6,614 bases of DNA, from NCBI GenBank assembly GCA_910587905.1, contig CAJUOF010000005.1, positions 1 to 6,614 on the forward strand. The letters are read 5' to 3'. This DNA is from an uncultured Lachnospiraceae bacterium. GTDB lineage: Bacteria > Bacillota_A > Clostridia > Lachnospirales > Lachnospiraceae. Below the pieces are notes generated by a model. The model saw only the letters and a list, made by a program, of their open reading frames with translations, was not told the origin of the DNA and searched no databases. Both the position numbers and the translations under genes were made by a program. Shown here in pieces: positions 1 to 6,314 of the stretch (position 1 is its first letter; the number at the start of each line of letters is the position of its first letter).

Positions 1-674
1 GAGGCTTTCATTGCTTCTATCTTTCTCGCCTCTCCGGTCGTTCCGGCCAGCAAGCCATCTTTACCGGAAAGCCAGCCCTTCCCGTTGCTGTAAACCTGAT
101 AGTCCACCCCTAATCCGTCTACTCCAAAGACCAGCAGCTTAATGGCCTCCAGCCGCTTTCCGGATTCCGGCTTTCCACAAATACTTCCGTTGGCACCGTC
201 TTCCAGATTCCCATAGGTCTGCATATGTATGCCATAGGTGATCGACGGCGACGCCCCATAAAGGGCCGCTTCTTCCTCTGCCAGTTCGGTCTGTTCCGTG
301 CTCTCCGTCTCTTCCGTGCTTTCGGTCTCGTCCACCGGTTCCGTCTCTTCTATGGTTCCGCTTTCTTCTGGCGCCTCTGCGCTTCCGGAATCTTCCGAAT
401 TTGCCGGAGCCGTCTCTTCCGTACTTTCTGTTTTATCCGCAGCCTCGGTATCTTCCGTGCCGGCAGACTCTTCTACACTTTCGGAACTTCCGGTTTCCTG
501 TTTACTCTCCGCCTCTTCCGAAGCGTCCGTCCCCTGTGTTGTGCCGGTCTCTGCCGTCTGGCTCTCAGGCAAAACCACCTCAGCCGCACCAGCCTTCACT
601 CCGGCGGATGTCCAGCTGCCAAACAACATCATCATGGCCAAAAGAAGCGCCAATCCTCTTTTCCTCTGTCTCAT
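1..674 (-). CDS. Secreted protein with acidic Ser/Thr/Glu linker and ChW repeats (N-terminal part, runs off the left edge)
   Basis: The frame is open without a stop from ATG 674 to the left edge, giving 224 visible residues. A signal peptide covers about 1-30: basic MRQRKR, hydrophobic GLALLLAMMMLFGSW, and a likely cleavage site at AGA/A near 30 (TSA at 22-24 is an alternative). Residues about 37-135 are a low-complexity linker with 36 Asp/Glu in 99 residues, only two lysines, and repeats such as TESTEET and ETESTEETESTEQTE. From about 145 two copies of a ChW (clostridial hydrophobic W) repeat follow: SITYGIHMQTYGN...GKRLEAIKL and VDYQVYSNGKGWLSG...GLLAGTTGEARKIEAMK. The first has the His but Asn where Trp is usual; the second keeps GW and GTTG but has Tyr for His. 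ChW proteins are exported and proposed to bind surfaces or other proteins; the C-terminus, which may hold a catalytic or adhesion domain, is outside the window. It is the last visible gene of the operon, 18 bp after ugd. Confidence 0.82.
   Translation of the reverse strand, partial: MRQRKRGLALLLAMMMLFGSWTSAGVKAGAAEVVLPESQTAETGTTQGTDASEEAESKQETGSSESVEESAGTEDTEAADKTESTEETAPANSEDSGSAEAPEESGTIEETEPVDETESTEETESTEQTELAEEEAALYGASPSITYGIHMQTYGNLEDGANGSICGKPESGKRLEAIKLLVFGVDGLGVDYQVYSNGKGWLSGKDGLLAGTTGEARKIEAMKA
285..329 (-). repeat. Short in-frame tandem repeat in the acidic linker (ETESTEETESTEQTE)
   Basis: The codons repeat as GAG-ACC/ACG-GAA/GAG-AGC-ACG-GAA units and encode residues 116-130 of the secreted ChW protein. 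Related TESTEET units lie at 411-431. Such units can expand or shrink by slippage and would only change linker length. Confidence 0.6.
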
Positions 675-680
675 CAAAAT

Positions 681-686
681 CCCTCT
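681..686 (-). promoter_or_regulatory. Ribosome binding site for the secreted ChW-repeat gene
   Basis: AGAGGG lies six bases upstream of the ATG at 674 and 7-12 bp after the ugd TAA. Together with the signal peptide that begins exactly there, it fixes the start. The 18 bp gap between the genes (675-692) leaves no room for a promoter or terminator. Confidence 0.65.
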
Positions 687-692
687 TCTCTG

Positions 693-2000
693 TTAATCTT
701 CGCTGCCAACGGTTTCTCTTCCCATACTCTCGTAAATAGCCCCGCTCCCCCTGAAATTCTTCGGCGGGTAGCAATTCCTCCCATCTATAATTATCGGCCT
801 TTTCATCTGTTTCACAAAGACCTCCGGCCGGATTTCCTGTATTTCCCTCCACTCTGTGAAAATCAGGCAAAGCTCTGCCCTTAGGAGGGCTTCCTCGATG
901 GTTTTGCAGTAATGGATTTCTGACGGGTAAAGCTTTCGATACCCTGCCTCCCCGATGGGATCCCATGCCTGAATCACCGCCCCCTCCTCCAAAAGAATCG
1001 GAAGGTTTACCAGAGACGGAGCCTCCCTCAGATCATCGGTTCCCGGTTTAAAGGTCAGCCCCAAAACTGCTATCCTCACCCCGGCAAAATCCTCATAATA
1101 CTTTCTGGCCTTCCGAACCATCTTAAGCTTCTGATTCTCATTCACTTCGATGGCCGCCTTCACCGTCTTCATCTCATAGTCGTAGGAGTTGGCCAGCCAG
1201 TGAAGGGCCTTCGTATCCTTGGGAAAACAGGAACCGCCGTAACCGATTCCCGCCTTTAAAAATTTGTCCCCGATCCTCGCGTCAAAGCCCATCCCCGCCG
1301 TGACATCCTCGATATTGGCCCCCACCAGCTCGCAGAGGTTGGCAATCTCATTGATATAAGAAATCTTAAGAGCCAAAAAATCGTTGGAGGCATATTTTAC
1401 CATCTCCGCACTCTTCCTGTCCGTCACCAGTTTCGGCGCATCAAAGTTCTCATAGACCTTGAGCATAACCTTCTTTGCGAACGCTTCTTCCACGCCGATC
1501 ACAATCCTGGAAGCGTGAAGCGTATCCCGCACCGCCGTTCCCTGGGCCAGAAATTCCGGATTGGAAGCCACCGCGATCCGGATTTTCGCTTTCTGTTCCC
1601 TGTGAATCAACTTTTCGATCTTATCATTGGTACCGATTGGCACGGTCGATTTGACCACCACCACACAGTCCCGCTTTGCAGTGTGGGCAATCTGTCTGGC
1701 CGCTTCATAGACATAGGTCAAATTGGCGGAGCCATCCTTTTTCTCCGGAGTCCCCACTCCGATGAAGATCACTTCCGCGTCCCGGTAGGCCGCCGTATGA
1801 TCCGTCGTAAAGGTCAGCCGCTCTTTATTTTTCACCATCAGCTCCGACAGGCCCTCCTCGTAAATGGGGGAAATCCCCTGCCGCATCAACTCGATCTTTT
1901 GCTCATCAATATCCACACAGCACACAGAATGTCCATGCTCCGCCAGACAAACGCCTGTCACCAGCCCCACATATCCTGTCCCTGCCACTGCAATCTTCAT
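693..2000 (-). CDS. ugd: UDP-glucose 6-dehydrogenase
   Basis: The enzyme oxidises UDP-glucose to UDP-glucuronate with two NAD+ in the cytoplasm. The 435-residue product has the expected length and all the marks of the family: NAD-binding GTGYVG at 7-12 with D30 at the end of strand 2, GVGTP at 81-85, KSTVP at 117-121, NPEFL at 147-151, the central helix with K202 and N206 (EMVKYASNDFLALK), the catalytic cysteine C258 in GYGGSCFPKDT, GLTFKPGTDDLREAPS at 314-329, and DGRN at 406-409. The SCFPKDT signature separates it from WecC-type UDP-ManNAc dehydrogenases. The start overlaps the GT-B gene stop as ATGA. In this operon it would supply UDP-glucuronate, or a sugar derived from it, to the glycosyltransferases; which of them uses it is not visible. 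No broken or missing key residue was found. Confidence 0.96.
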   Translation of the reverse strand: MKIAVAGTGYVGLVTGVCLAEHGHSVCCVDIDEQKIELMRQGISPIYEEGLSELMVKNKERLTFTTDHTAAYRDAEVIFIGVGTPEKKDGSANLTYVYEAARQIAHTAKRDCVVVVKSTVPIGTNDKIEKLIHREQKAKIRIAVASNPEFLAQGTAVRDTLHASRIVIGVEEAFAKKVMLKVYENFDAPKLVTDRKSAEMVKYASNDFLALKISYINEIANLCELVGANIEDVTAGMGFDARIGDKFLKAGIGYGGSCFPKDTKALHWLANSYDYEMKTVKAAIEVNENQKLKMVRKARKYYEDFAGVRIAVLGLTFKPGTDDLREAPSLVNLPILLEEGAVIQAWDPIGEAGYRKLYPSEIHYCKTIEEALLRAELCLIFTEWREIQEIRPEVFVKQMKRPIIIDGRNCYPPKNFRGSGAIYESMGRETVGSED

Positions 2001-2998
2001 CTGTCCACTCCGTTTCTCTGTCTCTTCCACTCATCCGCAAGAATGGCAATTTTCTCCGCAAGTGCCTCAGCATCTCCCATTTCCACAAAATAGGTTTTGC
2101 CGTCTTCCTCCCGGTAAAGCTCCCGGTTTGCCTCATTGTCCCCGAGGATCATGGGCTTTTCCATCGCCCGGTAAATATAAGCTTTACCCGGAATCGTCCG
2201 CTTCGCCTTCCCGATTGTGCCGTGGAAATGTCCTGCCAGACATAAATCCGCCTCCGCAATCTTTGCCGCCAGCGCTTCCTGGGAAAGCCAAGGAATGTAG
2301 GAAATATTGGAGGTATCCGGTTTCTTGGCCGCCTCCCCGAAAGGACCAATCATGTAAAAAAAAATGTCCTCTCTCATCCGCAGACGCTCCATCGCCTCCA
2401 GAATCACGGGTACACCCTGAAGTGGGAGAACACTCCCAAAATATAATACCACAAATCGCCCCTCTAATCCACCCTCTTTTTTCTGCTCCCTGGGATAATA
2501 GATGGAAGTATCCGCCTCCAAATACAGCACATGCAGCTTCTCTGCATCCGCCCCCAACTCATTGACAAAATAGGTTCCGTGGGCTCTGGTGTCGGTCACA
2601 ATCTCCTGGGCCAGAGACAGCGTCCTCCGGTCCAGCCATTTTGCCAGCCTGGACGGGAAACTCCCGTCCTTGAATTTCTTTCTGTCACAGACCAATGTAT
2701 CATACATGGAAATAGAAAAGTCGATTGCCAGCTCCCGCTTCCTAAGCCGTCTGAAAAACGGGACCACCAGTTGGGGGGCAAAGCCCACAAAAACCAGGTC
2801 ATAGGGCTTCATTTTCGTAAACAGCAGCTTCCTGTATACGGAAAACAGTCTTTTCACATAGCTTTTTTGACAAGAGCCAATCACCTGGCAGGAGGCCGCC
2901 TGAGCCTTGATCAGCCGAAGCTCCTGGCTGTTCCGGATATAATCCAAATTTTTCGTGGTAATAAAAAGGACCTTTTTATGATTCAGAAATTCCAGCAT
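1997..2998 (-). CDS. GT-B fold glycosyltransferase (GT4-like)
   Basis: The 333-residue protein has the two-domain layout of retaining GT-B enzymes. The N-terminal half is divergent (KKVLFITTKNLDYIRNSQ at the start, DLVFVGFAPQ near 67-75, AIDFSISMYDTL near 91-102). The C-terminal half is clearer: VVLYFGSVLPLQGVPVILEAM at 183-203 (split between strand and helix), FFYMIGPFG at 213-221, and IPGKAYIYRAMEKPMI at 269-284 followed by NEANREL. The last element corresponds to the nucleotide-sugar site, although the classic E-x7-E pair is not conserved and a P-x-K-x-Y-x-Y-type variant is present instead. No membrane segment is seen, so it is cytoplasmic or peripheral. Donor and acceptor cannot be named. 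ATG at 2998 is the first start after an in-frame TGA, and it lies within the end of the flippase-like gene. Its TGA overlaps the ugd ATG (ATGA). A run of nine T residues encodes I212-F214. Confidence 0.82.
   Translation of the reverse strand: MLEFLNHKKVLFITTKNLDYIRNSQELRLIKAQAASCQVIGSCQKSYVKRLFSVYRKLLFTKMKPYDLVFVGFAPQLVVPFFRRLRKRELAIDFSISMYDTLVCDRKKFKDGSFPSRLAKWLDRRTLSLAQEIVTDTRAHGTYFVNELGADAEKLHVLYLEADTSIYYPREQKKEGGLEGRFVVLYFGSVLPLQGVPVILEAMERLRMREDIFFYMIGPFGEAAKKPDTSNISYIPWLSQEALAAKIAEADLCLAGHFHGTIGKAKRTIPGKAYIYRAMEKPMILGDNEANRELYREEDGKTYFVEMGDAEALAEKIAILADEWKRQRNGVDR
2008..2012 (-). promoter_or_regulatory. Ribosome binding site that fixes the ugd start
   Basis: CGGAG lies seven bases upstream of the ATG at 2000 (GGAG, TGGACAG, ATG). 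A GTG at 2030 in the same frame would add ten residues (MEETEKRSGQ) ahead of the normal MKIAVAGTGYVG start of the family, so the ATG at 2000 is chosen. Confidence 0.75.
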
Positions 2999-3977
2999 CG
3001 TTCTTCATTCTCCCACTCATCCAATAATACAATTGAAACCCCGCAAAAGCCACGATCTCCCCGAGAATCGTCCAGATCCTGGTGGTCACCACAATCAAAA
3101 GCACCAACTCATGTGCCTGCCGTTCTCCAAGGAGAATTCGCAAAATGCCCTCCCGGATTCCCATGCCGTTGGGGGAGGGGCTTAAGAAACCGACCACCCA
3201 GGAAACCGGATAGGAAAGCACCAGATACACTCCCTGCAGGAGGTCAAAATCAGAAAATGCCGCCACCAGCAGCAAAAGTCCGACGCCGGTCACCAGCCAG
3301 GCACCCACGTATCGCAGCAAAACCTGGTACACGAATGCCGGTTTTAGATGAATCTCTCCACAGTCCTTTTTCAAAACTTTAGAGAGAATCCGGATTCCCA
3401 GATTGATGCATGCCGGCAACAGAAGAAGAACTGCCGCTGCCGCCACAACACAGCCCCCGGCCAGCCATGTATTCCAGCCACTCTGAAACAAAAACGGAAT
3501 CAGAGCCACAAAGAACAATCCGCTGGAGGCAATCTGAAACACATACTCCAAAATGATACTGACCGTCGTCGCCTGGGCGGAGACTCCTTTTTTGTTGCAG
3601 AGATAGGCCTTTCCCACAATACTCCATATCCCTCCCGGAATATAGCGGGCCAAGGCGCTTACCATATGGGCATTCAAATACTCTCTCCTGCCTGGCCCCG
3701 CCTCCATTTTCCATAAAAGCCAAGTCCAGTTATAGCCGGTAAAAAGGAACGCGATGCCATAGAGGATGATGGACAGGAGAAACAGAGGAATCTTCATACC
3801 TGTCAGATACGGAACAACCGCTTCCCAGTTTTCCACAAGATCCTTGATCATAAACCAGAGGATTAAGATACCGACCAGAAATCCTGCGGCTTTGAGCGCC
3901 GTCTTTTTCCAGTTACTTTTCTTCTTTTCCAAGGCTGTTTTCTCCAGCGGCCCCTCTGCCGTTCTCCGTTTTGCCAT
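2976..3977 (-). CDS. Flippase-like integral membrane protein (LPG synthase TM / UPF0104 family)
   Basis: The 333-residue protein has a basic N-terminus (MAKRR, EKKKSNWKK) followed by about seven to eight hydrophobic segments (about 28-46, 63-84, 138-162, 170-190, 218-240, 247-266, 290-318). Two family marks are visible: RYIPGGIW at 111-118 and the loop SPSPNGMGIREG at 266-277, which matches the conserved P-x-G-x-G-x-x-E element. It lacks the soluble acyl-transferase domain of MprF, so it is the stand-alone membrane form. This family is related to the flippase half of MprF and is often found beside DPM-like glycosyltransferases; movement of a lipid-linked sugar across the membrane is the usual proposal, but the substrate is not known here. 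ATG at 3977 has GGGTGG three bases upstream. A TTG at codon 16 (3932), with GGAG nine bases upstream, would cut the overlap with the preceding gene to 20 bp and keep all helices, so the start is the least certain of the set. It overlaps the next gene by 23 bp. Confidence 0.8.
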   Translation of the reverse strand: MAKRRTAEGPLEKTALEKKKSNWKKTALKAAGFLVGILILWFMIKDLVENWEAVVPYLTGMKIPLFLLSIILYGIAFLFTGYNWTWLLWKMEAGPGRREYLNAHMVSALARYIPGGIWSIVGKAYLCNKKGVSAQATTVSIILEYVFQIASSGLFFVALIPFLFQSGWNTWLAGGCVVAAAAVLLLLPACINLGIRILSKVLKKDCGEIHLKPAFVYQVLLRYVGAWLVTGVGLLLLVAAFSDFDLLQGVYLVLSYPVSWVVGFLSPSPNGMGIREGILRILLGERQAHELVLLIVVTTRIWTILGEIVAFAGFQLYYWMSGRMKNDAGISES

Positions 3978-4935
3978 ATTCCACCCTGTTTTTTACGCCG
4001 TCATATTCCATTTTCCTCACATGATACTGTACATCCTCCAAAAGCTTTCGGTTGGCCGCGATCACATCTGCCAGAAAGCCGATCATAATGGTCTGAAAAC
4101 CCAGAAGCAAAAGCGTGCTGCAAAGAATCAGAGACTGAACATGGCCCCCACCCGTTCCCATGAAAAAGTAGACCAGAAACCGGACTCCCAGTGCAGCGCC
4201 CAAAAGAAAAATAATACTTCCGATAATAGCAAAAAATTTCATGGGCTTGTACATCATAAATGCCCGGAATATGGTGACCATAGATTTTTTCACATAGCCC
4301 AGCATACTATTGAACAGTCTGGAAGGGCGAAGCTCCTCGTTGGTCCGAATGGGAACGGAATCCATGGCGATCTTGCTTCTCCCCGCCTGGACAATGGTCT
4401 CAAGGGTATAGGTATACTCATTGACCACATTGAGCCGCATGGCGGCATCCCGGCTGTAGGCCCTGAAACCGCTGGGGGCATCCGGAATGTCACTCTTTGA
4501 CGCCTTCCGCACCACGAAGCTTCCCAAATGCTGAAGCTTCTTTTTCAGGAAAGAAAAATGCTCCGTCTGATCAATGGGTCTGGCTCCGATCACAATATCC
4601 GTTTTTCCTTCCAGAATAGGCCGCACCAGCTTTTCAATATCATCGGCGCAGTACTGGTTGTCCGCATCCGTATTGACAATGATGTCGGCCCCGTTTCTAA
4701 GGCAGGCATCAAGCCCCGCCATAAAGCCCTTTGCAAGGCCTTTATTCTTCTTAAAATTCACCACGTAATGAACGCCCCAGTCACGGGCCACCTGTACGGT
4801 TTTATCCTTGCTTCCGTCATTGATAATCAGATATTCGATCTCATCAATGCCATCGATGTGCTTTGGAAGTGCGTCCAAGGCGATCGTCAGTGTCTTTTCC
4901 TCGTTATAGCAAGGAATTTGGATGATTAACTTCAT
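3913..4935 (-). CDS. Family-2 glycosyltransferase, DPM-synthase-like, with two C-terminal membrane helices
   Basis: The 340-residue protein has a full GT-A catalytic domain: IQIPCYNEE at 5-13, NDGSKDKT at 39-46, KNKGLAKG at 63-70, and the metal/nucleotide-binding D-x-D in NTDADNQY (D90, D92). An acceptor-side SGFRAYSRDAA at 155-165 and a RTNEELRPSRLF segment near 197-208 are typical of the polyprenyl-phosphate (DPM/DPG synthase) branch. Two hydrophobic helices follow at about 234-257 and 268-291, then a charged cytoplasmic tail. Family knowledge suggests transfer of a sugar from a nucleotide donor to undecaprenyl phosphate, or growth of a lipid-linked glycan, on the inner face of the membrane. 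The sugar cannot be read from the sequence. ATG at 4935 is preceded by GGGAG four bases upstream. The gene lies 47 bp after the kinase-like gene and overlaps the flippase-like gene by 65 bp, which suggests the two products act together. Confidence 0.87.
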   Translation of the reverse strand: MKLIIQIPCYNEEKTLTIALDALPKHIDGIDEIEYLIINDGSKDKTVQVARDWGVHYVVNFKKNKGLAKGFMAGLDACLRNGADIIVNTDADNQYCADDIEKLVRPILEGKTDIVIGARPIDQTEHFSFLKKKLQHLGSFVVRKASKSDIPDAPSGFRAYSRDAAMRLNVVNEYTYTLETIVQAGRSKIAMDSVPIRTNEELRPSRLFNSMLGYVKKSMVTIFRAFMMYKPMKFFAIIGSIIFLLGAALGVRFLVYFFMGTGGGHVQSLILCSTLLLLGFQTIMIGFLADVIAANRKLLEDVQYHVRKMEYDGVKNRVEYGKTENGRGAAGENSLGKEEK

Positions 4936-4982
4936 AGTTCTCCCAACCTTTGTTGATAATATCTGTCTGTACCTATTATTCC

Positions 4983-6314
4983 TTACGCACTCTGTTTCCG
5001 GCTAAAAAATCGTTTAAGCTTTGCGCCCACTCTCCAGAAAAGCCTGCTCCGGATGGATTCGATATAGCTCTCCGCCGCCGTTTTCGCTGCCAGCAGCTGC
5101 TCTGCCTTCTCTTTCTGCCGCTTTAATTCTTCTCTTTGCTGCTTCAATTCCTCTTCTTGCCTTTGACACCTTCCAGTCAAATCTACCACCGCCGTTTCCC
5201 AAGCATCCTTTAATTCCGCCACGGAAAAACTGAGCTTTAATTGTTTAACCTCACCGAGCTCGGTGAACAGGAACTGCGGATCCCCGGTCCCAAAAGCATA
5301 AATCCCCTCACTGAGGATCAGGCCATTGGTTCCTGCCGGCTGTAGACGGACTCCGTCTCCCCACAGTTCAAAATCCCTAATGAGGACAGCAGCGGCGGCC
5401 GGGTCAATCCGAAGGGCACATAATCCGTCCTCCGACTCAAACTTACATTCCACTGTTTGATCCTTATAATAATAAAATTTACGGATCGAATGTTCCTCCT
5501 GAAAACCGGCTCCGGTGTCCATATAAATCTGAAGCATGTCTGTTCTTCGATCAGAAACCACGTCTCTCACATCAATGCTCCGCTCCAACATATAGGACTT
5601 TAACACCGGCATCGTACATCTTCCGTCCTCCACATAATGCTGAAAACAGCATTCCATTTCCGTATACATCTTTATGGCTTCCTCAGAAATATCAAGTAAC
5701 CGAAACAGATGCATCTCCTGAAGTGCTTTTCTCTTTTCACTTCCGCACAGATAGTAGTGGAGTGCCCGATAAAAAATATAAGTGACCGGAACGGGGAAAT
5801 CCATGGTCCATTCATAGTCGATCACTGTCCATGGATCTCCCAGAATAATATTCCCAAAAACCAGATCAATGTTGGAAACCTTTAACGACCTCTCATCAGA
5901 AAAAGCCGTATGCTTCCCAAAGACCTGGTCAAATTCGTCTGTATAGTAAAAGGAATGGTTGTCCGGCAGGGAATAAAGTACATCTCTGAAATGCCTGATC
6001 TCTTCCACCAGTTCCATGTATTTCCCTTCGAAATACAGTCTGTCTAAATGCTGTTCAAAGGTCTCCCCTTCCACGTATTCTAACTCCACTCCGCCTTCTA
6101 TCTTTCTGCATTTATTCGGTGCCAGAATGGACGAGGCCGCTCCTGCCTCCATCTGAAGATAATGTTCATATAGCTTCTCCACATGAACCTTTGCCGCGTC
6201 TGTCAGGGCATATTTGCAGACAGACTTTTTCCCGTTTTCATCCATTTGAATGGTTGTTTTTATCTGAAATCTGGCGGCTCTGTCATTGGAATATTTACAA
6301 TATACCGGATTCAC
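4983..6314 (-). CDS. Kinase-fold (APH/protein-kinase-like) protein with beta-rich module, coiled coil and basic C-terminal tail
   Basis: This is a 443-residue protein starting at GTG and ending in TAA. Residues 1-250 look like a small-molecule or protein-kinase-like fold: a possible ATP-binding lysine at K34 (SVCKYAL), a hinge-like stretch ELEYVEGETFEQHL at 78-90, a catalytic-loop-like NID150LVFGN155, and a metal-binding D166 in TVIDYEW. The usual HxD histidine position is N148. Residues about 257-370 form a separate beta-rich module (LQIYMDTGAGFQEEHS, CALRIDP, FGTGDPQFLF) of a kind I recognise next to surface-polysaccharide glycosyltransferases. Residues about 383-421 are a Q/E/K-rich coiled coil, followed by a basic amphipathic tail (SRLFWRVGAKLKRFFSRK) that could touch the membrane. 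No signal peptide or membrane helix is seen, so it is likely cytoplasmic or peripheral. The gene overlaps the methyltransferase by 4 bp. The closest functional analogy is WbdD, the methyltransferase-kinase with a coiled coil that ends O8/O9a O-antigen chains; that role is inference. A catalytically inactive pseudokinase is also possible. Confidence 0.6.
   Translation of the reverse strand: MNPVYCKYSNDRAARFQIKTTIQMDENGKKSVCKYALTDAAKVHVEKLYEHYLQMEAGAASSILAPNKCRKIEGGVELEYVEGETFEQHLDRLYFEGKYMELVEEIRHFRDVLYSLPDNHSFYYTDEFDQVFGKHTAFSDERSLKVSNIDLVFGNIILGDPWTVIDYEWTMDFPVPVTYIFYRALHYYLCGSEKRKALQEMHLFRLLDISEEAIKMYTEMECCFQHYVEDGRCTMPVLKSYMLERSIDVRDVVSDRRTDMLQIYMDTGAGFQEEHSIRKFYYYKDQTVECKFESEDGLCALRIDPAAAAVLIRDFELWGDGVRLQPAGTNGLILSEGIYAFGTGDPQFLFTELGEVKQLKLSFSVAELKDAWETAVVDLTGRCQRQEEELKQQREELKRQKEKAEQLLAAKTAAESYIESIRSRLFWRVGAKLKRFFSRKQSA

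Noticed and set aside
225..884. Long forward-strand open frames, including one with repeated Ser/Val (SVSSVLSVSS)
   Set aside because: They are the complement of the Glu/Thr/Ser-rich linker and of the end of ugd; composition follows from the repeated minus-strand codons, and there is no ribosome site or family resemblance.
2001..2030. GTG at 2030 as the start of ugd
   Set aside because: It would add ten residues before the conserved N-terminus, whereas the ATG at 2000 has GGAG at seven bases and the family start MKIAVAGTGYVG.
2531..3382. Forward-strand open frame of 283 codons
   Set aside because: It lies antisense to the well-supported GT-B and flippase-like genes and shows no recognisable domain; its composition is that of a shadow frame.
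3766..4500. Forward-strand open frame of 244 codons
   Set aside because: Antisense to the flippase-like and GT2 genes, with no start context or motif of its own.
4936..4982. Possible internal promoter in the 47 bp gap (TATTAT on the minus strand, short palindrome GATATTATC)
   Set aside because: No -35 element at a proper distance, and the palindrome is too short for a terminator or operator claim; the gap is AT-rich spacing before a normal ribosome site.
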